The notes: generated by a model from the letters alone, not told the origin. Positions 1 through 9,967 are shown, counted from the first letter of the stretch. The stretch is 64,000 nt of DNA from Bradyrhizobium sp. 170 (GCF_023101085.1 NZ_CP064703.1:868001-932000); one strand, 5' to 3'. Numbers and translations are program-made.

Positions 1-1053
1 GCGTCGAACTGGCCGCTGTTTGCGGAAAAGGCGCGCGAATTGATCACCAAGGACAAGGTCTCGGTCGTATTCGGCTGCTGGACCTCGGTGTCGCGCAAGT
101 CCGTGCTCCCGGTCTTCAAGGAGCTGAACTCGATCCTGTTCTACCCCGTGCAGTACGAGGGCGAGGAGAGCGAGCGCAACGTGTTCTACACCGGCGCTGC
201 GCCGAACCAGCAGGCGATTCCCGCCGTCGACTACCTGATGAAGGACGAGAAGGTGAAGCGCTGGGTGCTGGCCGGCACCGACTACGTCTATCCGCGCACC
301 ACCAACAAGATCCTCGAAGCCTACTTGAAGTCGAAGGGCGTCAAGCAGGAAGACATCATGATCAACTACACGCCGTTTGGTCATAGCGACTGGCAGACGA
401 TCGTAGCGGACATCAAGAAGTTCGGCTCGGCCGGCAAGAAGACTGCCGTGGTGTCCACCATCAACGGCGACGCCAACGTTCCGTTCTACAAGGAGCTCGG
501 CAACCAGGGCATCAAGGCGACCGACATTCCGGTTGTCGCGTTCTCGGTCGGTGAAGAAGAACTCGCCGGCATCGACACCAAGCCGCTGCTCGGCCATCTT
601 GCCGCCTGGAACTACTTCCAGTCGATCAAGGACCCGGCCAACGAGAAGTTCATCAAGGCCTGGCAGGCCTACACCAAGAATCCGAAGCGCGTGACCAACG
701 ATCCGATGGAAGCACACGTCATCGGCTTCGAAATGTGGGTCAAGGCGGTCGAGAAGGTGAAGTCGACCGACGCCGACAAGGTGATCGACGCGCTGCCCGG
801 CATCGAAGCCAAGAACCTGACCGGCGGCACCTCCAAGATGCTGCCGAACCATCACATCACCAAGCCTGTGTTCATTGGCGAAATCAAAGCCAACGGCCAG
901 TTCGACGTGGTGTGGAAGACCCCGGGCCTGGTGGCCGGCGATGCATGGTCGAAGGAGCTCGACGGCTCCAAGGACCTGATCGGCGACTGGGTCGGCAAGA
1001 AGTGCGGCAACTACAACACCAAGACCAACAAGTGCGGCGGTCAGGGCTCCTGA
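1..1053 (+). CDS. urtA: Urea ABC transporter substrate-binding protein UrtA (5' end cut off)
   Basis: Periplasmic urea receptor of the UrtABCDE transporter. The reading frame is open from the first base of the window, so the N terminus, signal peptide and start are missing; about 350 residues remain of a family that is usually a little over 400. The visible part has the type I periplasmic-binding fold with the VVFGCWTS and NVFYTGAAPNQQ segments characteristic of amide/urea receptors rather than branched amino acid receptors. It is followed about 100 bases downstream by the membrane subunit urtB and the rest of the urt set, which supports the urea assignment. Its promoter, probably nitrogen regulated in relatives, lies outside the window. 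Confidence 0.95.
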   Translation, partial: ASNWPLFAEKARELITKDKVSVVFGCWTSVSRKSVLPVFKELNSILFYPVQYEGEESERNVFYTGAAPNQQAIPAVDYLMKDEKVKRWVLAGTDYVYPRTTNKILEAYLKSKGVKQEDIMINYTPFGHSDWQTIVADIKKFGSAGKKTAVVSTINGDANVPFYKELGNQGIKATDIPVVAFSVGEEELAGIDTKPLLGHLAAWNYFQSIKDPANEKFIKAWQAYTKNPKRVTNDPMEAHVIGFEMWVKAVEKVKSTDADKVIDALPGIEAKNLTGGTSKMLPNHHITKPVFIGEIKANGQFDVVWKTPGLVAGDAWSKELDGSKDLIGDWVGKKCGNYNTKTNKCGGQGS

Positions 1054-1155
1054 TCTCCTCCTAACTAGAAAAAACTTCCAAGAGAACTACCAAGCGAGAC
1101 GGAGAAGGCGGCGCTGCCGCCGCCTTCTCCTCACACTCCTGCCGGGGTCGTAATT

Positions 1156-2769
1156 GTGTCTGCCAATTTCCTCGACCGTTTTCGCGCGGTTCTGCTCGCA
1201 ATCCTCCTGACCGCAGCCTTCGCCGCGCCGGCGCTGGCGGGTCCGTTCGAGGATGCGGTCGCCAAATTCGCCAATGACGATTTTTCCGATACCGACGAGG
1301 CGATCGGCGCGGTCGCGACTTCGGGCAATCCGCTGGCCTTTCCCATCATCAGCGCGCTGCAGGAAGGCCGGCTGTCGGCCGATCCGGAATCCAAGAAAGT
1401 TTTCGTGACAGGGAGCGACGGCAAGATCATCGATGCCGCCACCGGCGCCGCCGTCGACAAGCTGCCGGATAGCGCGGCTGCCGTTCGCCTCAACAACCGC
1501 CTGCGCCGCACCGTGGAGGCGGCCCTTGGCGGCCTGACGCTGCTGTCGCCCGATCCCGCCAAGCGGATTGCGGCCGCGCAGTCGGTCTTCAAGAGCCATG
1601 AGGAGAGCGCGCTTGCCGTCATCGACGGCGCGCTCGCCAAGGAAACCCATAAGGGCGCCAAGGCGGCCTTCACCGAGGCCCGCGCGGCGATCCTGCTCTA
1701 CAAGGCGGATGCGACCGAGGTGGAAAAACTCGAAGCCGTCGCCATCGTCAAGGCGCGCGGCGACCAGGAGGCGATGGCGCTATTGACCGGATTGAGCGGC
1801 GACGTGCCGCCCAATGTCGCGCGCGCCACGGCCAGCGCGATCGCTTCGATCCAGAGCAATCTCGCGATGTGGTCGATGGTGCAGAACGCCTGGTACGGCC
1901 TGTCGCTGGGTTCGGTGCTGCTGCTCGCGGCGATTGGGCTGGCGATCACCTTCGGCGTCATGGGCGTCATCAACATGGCCCATGGCGAGATGGTCATGAT
2001 CGGCGCCTACACCACCTTCGTGGTGCAGGAAGTCATCCGCACCCGCTATCCCGGCCTGTTCGATTATTCGCTGCTGATCGCGGTGCCGCTCGCCTTCCTG
2101 GTTGCCGGCGCAATCGGCGTCCTGATCGAGCGCGGCATCATCCGCTTTCTCTACGGTCGCCCGCTGGAAACGCTGCTCGCGACCTGGGGCCTCTCGCTGG
2201 TGCTGCAGCAGGCGGTGCGCACCATGTTCGGCCCGACCAACCGCGAGGTCGGCAACCCCTCCTGGATGAGCGGCGCGTTCGAACTCGGGCAGATCACCAT
2301 CACCTATAACCGGCTCTGGATCCTCTGCTTCACGCTCGCCGTGTTCGCCATCCTGCTCGCCATGCTGCGCTACACGGCGCTCGGGCTCGAGATGCGCGCG
2401 GTCACTCAAAATCGCCGCATGGCGGCCTCGATGGGCATTGCGACTTCGCGTGTCGATGCTCTGACCTTTGGCCTCGGCTCGGGCATTGCCGGGATCGCCG
2501 GCGTGGCGCTGTCGCAGATCGACAATGTCAGTCCCAATCTCGGCCAGAGCTACATCATCGACAGCTTCATGGTGGTCGTGTTCGGCGGTGTCGGCAATCT
2601 CTGGGGCACGCTGGTCGGCGCCTTCACGCTCGGCATCGCCAACAAGTTCCTGGAGCCGGTGGCGGGCGCCGTCCTCGGCAAGATCGCCATTCTGGTGCTG
2701 ATCATCCTGTTCATCCAGAAGCGGCCGCGCGGCCTGTTCGCGCTCAAGGGCCGGGCGGTGGAAGCATGA
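1156..2769 (+). CDS. urtB: Urea ABC transporter permease UrtB, long form
   Basis: First inner-membrane permease subunit of the urea transporter, related to LivH. Residues 1-29 look like a cleavable signal peptide, followed by a soluble region to about residue 230 and then a multi-helix LivH-like permease containing NMAHGEMVMIGAY and FGGVGNLWGT. The long exported N-terminal domain is a known form of UrtB and explains the length of 537 residues against about 290 for LivH. The start is GTG at 1156; no ATG upstream fits. The last four bases overlap urtC as ATGA, indicating translational coupling. The substrate is inferred from the urt and ure neighbours. Confidence 0.94.
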   Translation: MSANFLDRFRAVLLAILLTAAFAAPALAGPFEDAVAKFANDDFSDTDEAIGAVATSGNPLAFPIISALQEGRLSADPESKKVFVTGSDGKIIDAATGAAVDKLPDSAAAVRLNNRLRRTVEAALGGLTLLSPDPAKRIAAAQSVFKSHEESALAVIDGALAKETHKGAKAAFTEARAAILLYKADATEVEKLEAVAIVKARGDQEAMALLTGLSGDVPPNVARATASAIASIQSNLAMWSMVQNAWYGLSLGSVLLLAAIGLAITFGVMGVINMAHGEMVMIGAYTTFVVQEVIRTRYPGLFDYSLLIAVPLAFLVAGAIGVLIERGIIRFLYGRPLETLLATWGLSLVLQQAVRTMFGPTNREVGNPSWMSGAFELGQITITYNRLWILCFTLAVFAILLAMLRYTALGLEMRAVTQNRRMAASMGIATSRVDALTFGLGSGIAGIAGVALSQIDNVSPNLGQSYIIDSFMVVVFGGVGNLWGTLVGAFTLGIANKFLEPVAGAVLGKIAILVLIILFIQKRPRGLFALKGRAVEA

Positions 2770-3935
2770 CGCCGCACGTGCTGACGCGCTCGCTCGATCG
2801 CAGCGCCACCATCTTCCTGGTCGTCGTCGCAGCCCTCGGCGTGCTGATCCCGCTGTCGAACCTGCTGTTGCCGGCGGGCTCGATGTTCCAGGTGCCGACC
2901 TATCTGGTCGCGCTGTTCGGCAAATACGCCTGCTACGCCATTCTCGCGCTCTCGATCGATTTGATCTGGGGCTATTGTGGCATTCTCTCGCTCGGCCATG
3001 GCGCGTTCTTCGCGCTCGGTGGTTACGCCATGGGCATGTACCTGATGCGCCAGATCGGCAGCCGCGGCGTCTACGGCAACCCGATCCTGCCCGACTTCAT
3101 GGTGTTCCTGAACTATCCAGGCCTGCCATGGTACTGGTACGGTTTTGACATGTTCTGGTTCGCGGCCTTGATGGTGCTGGTGGTGCCCGGCCTCTTGGCG
3201 TTCTGCTTCGGCTGGCTGGCGTTCCGCTCTCGCGTCACCGGCGTCTATCTCTCCATCATCACGCAGGCGATGACCTACGCGCTGCTGCTGGCGTTCTTCC
3301 GCAACGATTTCGGTTTTGGCGGCAATAACGGCCTGACCGACTTCAAGGATATTCTTGGCTTCAATGTCCAGGCCGACGGCACCCGCGCCGCCCTGTTCGC
3401 GCTGAGTTGTCTCGCGCTGATCCTGGCGTTCCTGATCTGCCGCGCGGTGGTGACCTCGAAACTCGGCAAGGTCCTGATTGCGATCCGCGACGCCGAATCC
3501 CGCACGCGCTTCCTCGGCTATCGCGTGGAGTCCTACAAGCTGTTCGTGTTCACGCTGTCGGCCTGCATGGCCGGCGTCGCCGGCGCACTCTATGTGCCGC
3601 AGGTCGGCATCATCAATCCCGGCGAATTCGCTCCGGGCAATTCGATCGAGGCGGTGATCTGGGTCGCGGTCGGCGGCCGCGGCACGCTGGTCGGTGCCGC
3701 GCTCGGCGCCGTCGTCGTCAATTATGCGAAGACCGTCTTCACATCGGGTCCGCTGGCGCCGTATTGGCTGTTCATGCTGGGCGCGCTGTTCATCCTGGTG
3801 ACGCTGCTGCTGCCGAAGGGGATCATCGGCACCTTCAACGCGTGGTGGGAGGGGCGGAAGGCCAAACAAATGACTGCCAACGCCGAAAGCGCCGATCTCG
3901 AAGACGGCGTCGGCGAACCGAAGCCGGCGGAGTGA
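2766..3935 (+). CDS. urtC: Urea ABC transporter permease UrtC
   Basis: Second inner-membrane permease subunit, LivM-like, 389 residues with about ten hydrophobic segments. Recognisable LivM motifs are DLIWGYCGILSLGHGAFFA near residue 60 and the VAVGGRGTLVGAALGA segment near residue 300. Its start overlaps the urtB stop by ATGA and its stop lies four bases before urtD, so the three are surely one transcript. UrtB and UrtC together should form the heterodimeric channel energised by UrtD and UrtE. Nothing is truncated. Confidence 0.95.
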   Translation: MTPHVLTRSLDRSATIFLVVVAALGVLIPLSNLLLPAGSMFQVPTYLVALFGKYACYAILALSIDLIWGYCGILSLGHGAFFALGGYAMGMYLMRQIGSRGVYGNPILPDFMVFLNYPGLPWYWYGFDMFWFAALMVLVVPGLLAFCFGWLAFRSRVTGVYLSIITQAMTYALLLAFFRNDFGFGGNNGLTDFKDILGFNVQADGTRAALFALSCLALILAFLICRAVVTSKLGKVLIAIRDAESRTRFLGYRVESYKLFVFTLSACMAGVAGALYVPQVGIINPGEFAPGNSIEAVIWVAVGGRGTLVGAALGAVVVNYAKTVFTSGPLAPYWLFMLGALFILVTLLLPKGIIGTFNAWWEGRKAKQMTANAESADLEDGVGEPKPAE

Positions 3936-3939
3936 GCGC

Positions 3940-4701
3940 ATGAGTGTCATGGAAGGAAGGACCACTTCCGCGCTGCTCTATCTCGACGGCGTGCATGTCT
4001 CGTTCGACGGCTTTCACGCCATCAACAATCTGTCGCTGACGCTCGAGCCCGGCGAGATGCGCGCCATCATCGGGCCGAACGGCGCCGGCAAGACCACGAT
4101 GATGGACATCATCACCGGCAAGACCAAGCCCGACGAGGGCACGGTGCTGTTCGACGGCATGACCGACCTGACGCGGCTTGATGAGACCCGCATTGCCGAA
4201 CTCGGCATCGGCCGCAAGTTCCAGAAGCCGACGGTATTCGAGAGCCAGACCATCGAGGACAATCTCCTGCTGGCGCTCAATATCGATCACAGCGTCAAGG
4301 GCACGCTGTTCTGGCGTGGCAGCAGAGACGAAGCCGAGCGGATCGACCGCGTGCTGGAAACCATCCGCCTGACGGATGCGCGCAACAGATTGGCAGGCAG
4401 CCTCTCGCACGGCCAGAAGCAATGGCTAGAGATCGGCATGCTGCTGGCGCAGGATCCGAAACTTCTGCTGGTCGACGAGCCGGTCGCCGGGATGACCGAC
4501 GTCGAGACGCACCAGACCGCGGAGCTGCTCAAGGAAATCAACAAGGAAAAGACGGTCATGGTCGTCGAGCACGACATGACCTTCGTCCGCGAACTCGGCG
4601 TCAAGGTCACCTGCCTGCACGAGGGCACGGTGCTGGCGGAAGGGACCATCGATCAGGTCTCGTCGAACGAGCGGGTGATCGAAGTGTATCTGGGGCGCTG
4701 A
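3940..4701 (+). CDS. urtD: Urea ABC transporter ATP-binding protein UrtD
   Basis: First ATPase subunit of the urea importer, 253 residues, LivG-like. Walker A is GPNGAGKT at residues 45-52, the signature is LSHGQKQ near residue 154, Walker B with catalytic Glu is LLLVDEP shortly after, and the switch His is in VVEHDM. The signature Ser-His-Gly-Gln replaces the usual LSGGQ, a variation also seen in the LivG/UrtD group. It starts four bases after urtC and is followed three bases later by urtE. Cytoplasmic face of the inner membrane. Confidence 0.95.
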   Translation: MSVMEGRTTSALLYLDGVHVSFDGFHAINNLSLTLEPGEMRAIIGPNGAGKTTMMDIITGKTKPDEGTVLFDGMTDLTRLDETRIAELGIGRKFQKPTVFESQTIEDNLLLALNIDHSVKGTLFWRGSRDEAERIDRVLETIRLTDARNRLAGSLSHGQKQWLEIGMLLAQDPKLLLVDEPVAGMTDVETHQTAELLKEINKEKTVMVVEHDMTFVRELGVKVTCLHEGTVLAEGTIDQVSSNERVIEVYLGR

Positions 4702-4704
4702 TCC

Positions 4705-5400
4705 ATGCTGAAGGTCGACAATATCAGCCTTTACTACGGCGCAGCGCAGGCGCTGCGCGGCGTCTCGTTGTCCGCAGAGCCGGGCAAGGTGACATGCGTG
4801 CTCGGCCGCAACGGCGTCGGCAAGACCTCGCTCTTGCGCGCGATGGTCGGCCAGTACCCGATCGCGGGCGGGTCGATCACGCTCGATGGCAACGACATCA
4901 CCGGCCTGAAACCTTACGAGCGCGCACGGCGCGGCATCGGCTTCGTGCCGCAGGGCCGCGAGATCTTTCCGCTGCTGACGGTGGAGGAAAATCTCAAGAC
5001 CGGTTTTGGCCCGCTCAAGCGCGACGACCGCCATATCCCCGACGACGTGTTCTCGCTGTTTCCGGTGCTGAGTACGATGCTGGGCCGGCGCGGCGGCGAC
5101 CTCTCCGGCGGACAACAACAACAATTGGCGATCGGCCGCGCGCTGGTGATGCGGCCGAAATTGTTGCTGCTCGACGAGCCGACCGAAGGCATCCAGCCGT
5201 CGATCATCAAGGACATCGGCCGCGCCATCACGTACTTGCGCAGCCTCGGCAACATGGCGATCGTGCTGGTCGAACAATATCTCGACTTTGCCTGCGAGCT
5301 CGGCGACAATTTCGCGGTCATGGATCGCGGCGCGGTGAAATATGCCTGCGACCGCGCCAACCTCGACCCGGCCGAGATCAGCCGCCAGATGGCGCTGTAA
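4705..5400 (+). CDS. urtE: Urea ABC transporter ATP-binding protein UrtE
   Basis: Second ATPase of the urea importer, 231 residues, LivF-like. Walker A is GRNGVGKT at residues 34-41, the signature is LSGGQQQQ near residue 133, and Walker B is LLLLDEPTEG near 155. It is the last urt gene; ureD begins 45 bases later on the same strand with no terminator visible in between, so transporter and urease genes may share a transcript. The downstream context of a complete urease locus is the strongest sign that this LivF relative serves urea. Confidence 0.95.
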   Translation: MLKVDNISLYYGAAQALRGVSLSAEPGKVTCVLGRNGVGKTSLLRAMVGQYPIAGGSITLDGNDITGLKPYERARRGIGFVPQGREIFPLLTVEENLKTGFGPLKRDDRHIPDDVFSLFPVLSTMLGRRGGDLSGGQQQQLAIGRALVMRPKLLLLDEPTEGIQPSIIKDIGRAITYLRSLGNMAIVLVEQYLDFACELGDNFAVMDRGAVKYACDRANLDPAEISRQMAL

Positions 5401-5445
5401 CGTCGCTGGTTCGATTGCGGCTCCATAACGCCGTTTGGGGGATGG

Positions 5446-6282
5446 ATGCGGACCGATATGGCGCGCGGCGCTTCAGCAACATTCGCGGCTAACCGCGCCC
5501 AGGGCGCGGTGCGGTTTGGCGTACATGTCAAGGACGGCGCCACCCGCCGCGGCGATCTGCATGAATCCGGCTCGCTGCGCGTGCGTTTTCCTTCCCCTGA
5601 GCAAGAGGGGCTGTCGGGCGTGTTCGTCAACACCGCCGGCGGCATCGCCGGCGGCGACCGCTTCGATATCGATATCGCGGCAGGCGAGGGATCGCGGCTG
5701 ACGCTGACGACGGCGGCGGCCGAGAAGGTCTATCGCGCGGCCGGTCCCGCCGCGCAGCTCAATATCGCGCTGAAGGCGGAGAGGGGCGCGCATCTCGCCT
5801 GGCTGCCGCAGGAAACCATCCTGTTCGACCGGGCGCGGATTATCAGGCGCATCGATATCGAGCTTGCGGACGACGCGTCGCTTCTGCTCTGCGAAATCGT
5901 GGTGTTCGGCCGCGCGGCGATGGGCGAAAAGATGCTGCACGGCGAGTTCGTCGACCGCTGGCGCCTGCGCCGCGGCGGAAAGCTCGTGTTCGCCGAAACC
6001 ATCCGGCTCGACGGCGACATCGGCGAGAAGTTGGCGCGGCCGGCCATTGCGAAGGGCGGCGTCGCCATCGGTACCGCACTGATCGTGCCCGGTGACGAGG
6101 CGCTGGTGGAGCGAATTCGCGAGGCGTCGGAAACGTTCGGCGGCGAGGTCGGCATCTCCGCGTGGAATGGATTTGCAATGGCCCGTTTCTGTGCCCAAGA
6201 TGCGGCCCGGCTCCGCGCCGATATGATGGCTGTGCTCGGCCGCGCCAGCGGCGTGGCGCTCCCAAGGCTTTGGCTAAATTAG
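5446..6282 (+). CDS. ureD: Urease accessory protein UreD
   Basis: Scaffold chaperone that binds apo-urease and helps UreF and UreG insert nickel. The 278-residue protein has the UreD/UreH pattern: LRVRFPSP near residue 45, FVNTAGGIAGGDRF near residue 65, and TTAAAEKVYR near residue 88. The chosen ATG at 5446 follows a GGGGGATGG stretch; a second in-frame ATG four codons on is possible. It opens the urease gene set and sits 43 bases before ureA. Confidence 0.93.
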   Translation: MRTDMARGASATFAANRAQGAVRFGVHVKDGATRRGDLHESGSLRVRFPSPEQEGLSGVFVNTAGGIAGGDRFDIDIAAGEGSRLTLTTAAAEKVYRAAGPAAQLNIALKAERGAHLAWLPQETILFDRARIIRRIDIELADDASLLLCEIVVFGRAAMGEKMLHGEFVDRWRLRRGGKLVFAETIRLDGDIGEKLARPAIAKGGVAIGTALIVPGDEALVERIREASETFGGEVGISAWNGFAMARFCAQDAARLRADMMAVLGRASGVALPRLWLN

Positions 6283-6324
6283 AGGCTATGGCTCAACTAG
6301 GTCTTCAACCACCCGAGTGCCCGC

Positions 6325-6627
6325 ATGAATCTCTCTCCCCGCGAAAAGGACAAGCTCTTGATCTCGATGGCGGCCATGGTGGCCCGCCGCAGGCTCGAGC
6401 GCGGCGTCAAGCTCAACCACCCCGAGGCGATCGCCATCATCTCCGACTTCATCGTCGAGGGCGCCCGCGACGGCCGCACCGTCGCTGAGCTGATGCAATC
6501 AGGCGCGCAGGTCATCACCCGCGCGCAATGCATGGACGGCATCCCGGAGATGATCCACGACATCCAGGTCGAGGCGACGTTCCCTGATGGGACGAAGCTC
6601 GTCACCGTGCATGAGCCGATCCGGTGA
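6325..6627 (+). CDS. ureA: Urease gamma subunit UreA
   Basis: Smallest structural subunit of the trimeric (UreABC)3 urease. It begins with [13 protein letters not shown] and contains [14 protein letters not shown] and [10 protein letters not shown], which are diagnostic of the gamma subunit; 100 residues is the normal length. Cytoplasmic. It follows ureD closely. A gap of about 170 bases with a palindromic repeat separates it from ureB, which is unusual, since the two are normally nearly contiguous. Confidence 0.97.
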   Translation: MNLSPREKDKLLISMAAMVARRRLERGVKLNHPEAIAIISDFIVEGARDGRTVAELMQSGAQVITRAQCMDGIPEMIHDIQVEATFPDGTKLVTVHEPIR

Positions 6628-6650
6628 GCAGGGCGAAGCTCTCTAGTTTT

Positions 6651-6773
6651 TCGTCATGCCCGGGCTTGACCCGGGCATCCACGTCCTTTGACCCGCGAGC
6701 TAAGACGTGGATGGCCGGGCATAGGCGAGCGGAAGCGACGCCGTCCTTCAGACGGCTATGCCCGGCCATGACG
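6651..6773. repeat. Palindromic intergenic repeat between ureA and ureB
   Basis: The gap holds an imperfect long inverted repeat: GTCATGCCCGGGCTTGACC at the left pairs with GGCTATGCCCGGCCATGAC at the right, with internal CCGGGC hairpins. Elements beginning GTCATGCCCGGGCTTGACC are common in Bradyrhizobium intergenic DNA (recalled knowledge, not searched). No open frame of note lies inside. It interrupts an otherwise tight operon and could form a processing or partial stop signal between the gamma and beta subunit genes. Confidence 0.7.
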
Positions 6774-6797
6774 CAGCAAAGTGTTGTGAGGTAAAAA

Positions 6798-7103
6798 ATG
6801 ATCCCCGGCGAACTCTTCATCAAGGACGGCGAGATCGAACTCAATGCCGGCCGCAAGACGGTGACACTCACAGTCGCCAACACCGGCGACCGCCCGATCC
6901 AGGTCGGCTCGCACTACCATTTCCTCGAGACCAATCCGGCCTTGAAATTCGATCGTAAAAAGGCCCGCGGCATGCGGCTCGATATCGCCGCCGGCACCGC
7001 GGTGCGCTTCGAACCCGGCCAGACCCGCGACGTGCAACTCGTCGCGCTCGCCGGCAAACGCGTCATCTACGGTTTTCGCGGCGAGGTGCAGGGGAAACTC
7101 TGA
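6798..7103 (+). CDS. ureB: Urease beta subunit UreB
   Basis: Structural subunit of urease, 101 residues. It begins [16 protein letters not shown] and contains the typical [17 protein letters not shown] and [18 protein letters not shown] stretches. A GAGGT ribosome-binding site lies just upstream of the ATG. It is separate from ureA, as in most proteobacteria. Instead of leading straight into ureC it is followed 17 bases later by a patatin-like gene. Confidence 0.97.
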   Translation: MIPGELFIKDGEIELNAGRKTVTLTVANTGDRPIQVGSHYHFLETNPALKFDRKKARGMRLDIAAGTAVRFEPGQTRDVQLVALAGKRVIYGFRGEVQGKL

Positions 7104-7120
7104 GCAAGGTTGCAATAGCG

Positions 7121-8239
7121 GTGGAAGCAAAAGGTCAAATCGAAATCGGGGTCGTACTCCAGGGCGGCGGCGCGCTTGGGGCCTACGAGTACGGTGCGAT
7201 GGACGCGCTGCTCGAGCTGATGGACGAAATCGAAGCCAATGGCAGGGCAGTGCGGCTGGTGACGGTCACCGGCGTCTCGATCGGAGCGATCAACGCGGCG
7301 TGCGTTGTCGGTGCCAAAAATCGAACCGATGCGCGCAGGCGCCTGAAGTCCCTTTGGGACGCACTCTCGCTGGAGGCCACGCACTACTGGTGGGCTATTG
7401 CAAAGAACGATTTCGCGCTGTTCGGCGTGGACGGGTTCTATGAGCCGCGCCGCGATGTCTGGAGTTTCCTCGGCTGGACGAATTTTTACGATACGCGTCC
7501 GATGCTTGAGACTCTGAAAGAGCATGTGGACTTCGATTTGTTGAACGCCAGCGAGACGGCTTTCGTGATCACGGCGGTCAATCGATCGTCGGGCGAATTA
7601 ATCCGCTTTCGGAATCATCCTCATAAAGGGGAAACGAAGAAGATCGAGCCGTCTCATGTGTTGGCGAGCGGCAGCCTGCCGCCGGCGTTTCCGGCAACGA
7701 CAATCGGCAACGGTGATTTCTGGGACGGCGGCATCATCGACAATACGCCGCTTGGCGATGCGATCGATGCGTTTTCCGGATCTGATGATGTTGACCGTAT
7801 TCTCATCGTGATGAATCTGTTCCGGAAGGAACGTGCGCCGCCGAAGGATATGATCGAGGTAAACGATCGCCTGAACGAGCTGCGCTATGGAAACCGGCTC
7901 CGCCAGGACCGGCAGAACGCGCATACCGTCAACGAGCTGTTGCAGACGATCGAACAGCTGGCGGCGCTGGTTCCCGCAGGTTCGATGGATCAACACCTCG
8001 AGGCGCGTGTATATGGCGCTAGCCGCTACAAGGTGCTTGACGCAATCACCGACATCGATCTGGCCGACCCCGTTCTGATGAAGGAAGCCGGCTTGTCGCC
8101 GAGGTCGGAAGAGTCGGGCAGCTTTCGCGATTTTTCCAAGACAGGCATCGAGCGGCGTCGTGAGGCCGGATACAAAATTGCGCAATTGAAGTTGCGAGAA
8201 TTGTTCAGAAAACAAGGCCTGTTGCAGGCGACCCACTGA
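7121..8239 (+). CDS. Patatin-like phospholipase inside the urease operon
   Basis: Predicted Ser-Asp lipid acyl hydrolase, 372 residues, starting GTG. The oxyanion loop QGGGALGAYEYG is at residues 14-25, the nucleophile elbow GVSIG at 51-55 (Ser53), and the catalytic Asp in WDGGIIDNTPLG near residue 202, so the catalytic dyad is complete. There is no signal peptide, so it is probably cytoplasmic. It lies 17 bases after ureB and 12 bases before ureC on the same strand, so it must be co-transcribed. By eye its base use is less GC-rich than ureB or ureC (for example AATTAATCCGC and CATAAAGGGG stretches), suggesting separate origin. Its role in urea use, if any, is unknown. Confidence 0.88.
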   Translation: MEAKGQIEIGVVLQGGGALGAYEYGAMDALLELMDEIEANGRAVRLVTVTGVSIGAINAACVVGAKNRTDARRRLKSLWDALSLEATHYWWAIAKNDFALFGVDGFYEPRRDVWSFLGWTNFYDTRPMLETLKEHVDFDLLNASETAFVITAVNRSSGELIRFRNHPHKGETKKIEPSHVLASGSLPPAFPATTIGNGDFWDGGIIDNTPLGDAIDAFSGSDDVDRILIVMNLFRKERAPPKDMIEVNDRLNELRYGNRLRQDRQNAHTVNELLQTIEQLAALVPAGSMDQHLEARVYGASRYKVLDAITDIDLADPVLMKEAGLSPRSEESGSFRDFSKTGIERRREAGYKIAQLKLRELFRKQGLLQATH

Positions 8240-8251
8240 CCAGGAGTTCTC

Positions 8252-9967
8252 ATGTCGTTCAAGATGAAACGTTCCGTCTATGCCGACATGTTCGGGCCGA
8301 CGACCGGCGATAAGGTGCGGCTGGCCGACACCGATCTCATCATCGAGGTCGAAAAGGATTTCACCACTTATGGCGAGGAGGTGAAGTTCGGTGGCGGCAA
8401 GGTGATCCGCGACGGCATGGGGCAGTCGCAGGTCACCAACAGGCAAGGCGCGGCCGATACCGTCATCACCAATGCGCTGATCGTCGATCACTGGGGCATC
8501 GTGAAGGCCGACGTCGCGATCAAGGAGGGCATGATCGCTGCGATCGGCAAGGCCGGTAATCCCGACATCCAGCCCGGCGTCACCATCGTGATCGGTCCCG
8601 GCACGGACATCATCGCGGGCGAGGGCAAGATCCTCACCGCCGGCGGTTTCGACAGCCACATTCATTTCATCTGCCCGCAGCAGATCGAGCACGCGCTGAT
8701 GTCTGGCGTCACCTCGATGCTGGGCGGCGGCACCGGGCCGTCGCACGGCTCCTTTGCGACCACCTGCACGCCCGGGCCGTGGCACATGGGGCGGATGATC
8801 CAGTCGTTCGACGCCTTCCCGGTCAATCTCGGCATTTCGGGCAAGGGCAACGCGGCGCGCCCCGCCGCGCTGGTCGAAATGATCAAGGGCGGCGCCTGTG
8901 CGCTGAAGCTGCACGAGGACTGGGGCACCACGCCGGCCGCGATCGACAACTGCCTCAGCGTTGCCGATGATTACGACGTCCAGGTGATGCTGCATTCGGA
9001 CACGCTGAACGAATCCGGCTTCGTCGAGGACACGGTAAAGGCCTTCAAGGGCCGCACCATCCATGCCTTCCATACCGAAGGTGCGGGTGGCGGCCATGCG
9101 CCTGACATCATCAAGATCGCCGGCTTGAAGAACGTATTGCCGTCCTCGACCAATCCGACGCGGCCGTTCACCCGCAACACCATCGACGAGCATCTGGACA
9201 TGCTGATGGTGTGCCACCATCTCGATCCGTCGATTGCGGAAGACCTCGCGTTTGCCGAAAGCCGTATCCGCAAGGAGACCATCGCGGCGGAAGACATTTT
9301 GCACGACCTCGGCGCGCTCTCGATGATGTCATCGGACTCGCAGGCGATGGGCCGGCTCGGTGAAGTCATCATCCGCACCTGGCAGACCGCCGACAAGATG
9401 AAAAAACAAAGAGGCGCGCTGCCCGAGGACAAGGGCAACGACAATGACAATTTCCGCGTCAAGCGCTACATTTCGAAATACACCATCAACCCGTCGATCG
9501 CACACGGCGTCTCGAAGCTGATCGGCTCGGTAGAGAAGGGCAAGCTCGCCGACCTCGTACTGTGGTCGCCGGCCTTCTTTGGCGTGAAACCCGATTGCAT
9601 CATCAAGGGTGGCTCGATCGTGGCGGCGCCGATGGGCGATCCGAACGCGTCGATCCCGACGCCGCAGCCCGTGCATTACCAGCCGATGTTCGCCGCCTAC
9701 GGCAAATCGCTGACGGCGTCTTCCGTCGTGTTCACCTCGAAGGCCGCCATCACAGGCGGGCTGGCGCGCAAGCTCGGCATCGAAAAGAAGCTCTACCCCG
9801 TGAAAAACACCCGCGGCGGCATCTCCAAGAAGAGCATGATCCATAACGGCGCCACGCCGAAAATCGAGGTGGACGCCGAGACCTATGAGGTGCGCGCAGA
9901 CGGCGAGCTTCTGACATGCGCGCCGGCGGAGGTTCTGCCCATGGCGCAGAGGTATTTCATGTTCTAA
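8252..9967 (+). CDS. ureC: Urease alpha (catalytic) subunit UreC
   Basis: Catalytic subunit hydrolysing urea to ammonia and carbamate, 571 residues. The nickel ligands are visible: DSHIHF near residue 135, the carbamylated Lys in [10 protein letters not shown] near 219, the flap with [16 protein letters not shown] near 320 and the Asp in [10 protein letters not shown] near 362. It starts [26 protein letters not shown], as in other bacterial ureases. A clear AGGAG site precedes the ATG. No residues of the active site are missing. Confidence 0.98.
   Translation: MSFKMKRSVYADMFGPTTGDKVRLADTDLIIEVEKDFTTYGEEVKFGGGKVIRDGMGQSQVTNRQGAADTVITNALIVDHWGIVKADVAIKEGMIAAIGKAGNPDIQPGVTIVIGPGTDIIAGEGKILTAGGFDSHIHFICPQQIEHALMSGVTSMLGGGTGPSHGSFATTCTPGPWHMGRMIQSFDAFPVNLGISGKGNAARPAALVEMIKGGACALKLHEDWGTTPAAIDNCLSVADDYDVQVMLHSDTLNESGFVEDTVKAFKGRTIHAFHTEGAGGGHAPDIIKIAGLKNVLPSSTNPTRPFTRNTIDEHLDMLMVCHHLDPSIAEDLAFAESRIRKETIAAEDILHDLGALSMMSSDSQAMGRLGEVIIRTWQTADKMKKQRGALPEDKGNDNDNFRVKRYISKYTINPSIAHGVSKLIGSVEKGKLADLVLWSPAFFGVKPDCIIKGGSIVAAPMGDPNASIPTPQPVHYQPMFAAYGKSLTASSVVFTSKAAITGGLARKLGIEKKLYPVKNTRGGISKKSMIHNGATPKIEVDAETYEVRADGELLTCAPAEVLPMAQRYFMF

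Noticed and set aside
5401..5445. GGTTCGATTGCGGCTCC between urtE and ureD considered as a tRNA T-arm
   Set aside because: No acceptor, anticodon or D arm around it.
7598..9304. Long minus-strand open frame opposite the patatin and ureC genes
   Set aside because: Shadow of GC-rich coding; ureC on the plus strand has full family motifs and the minus frame has none.
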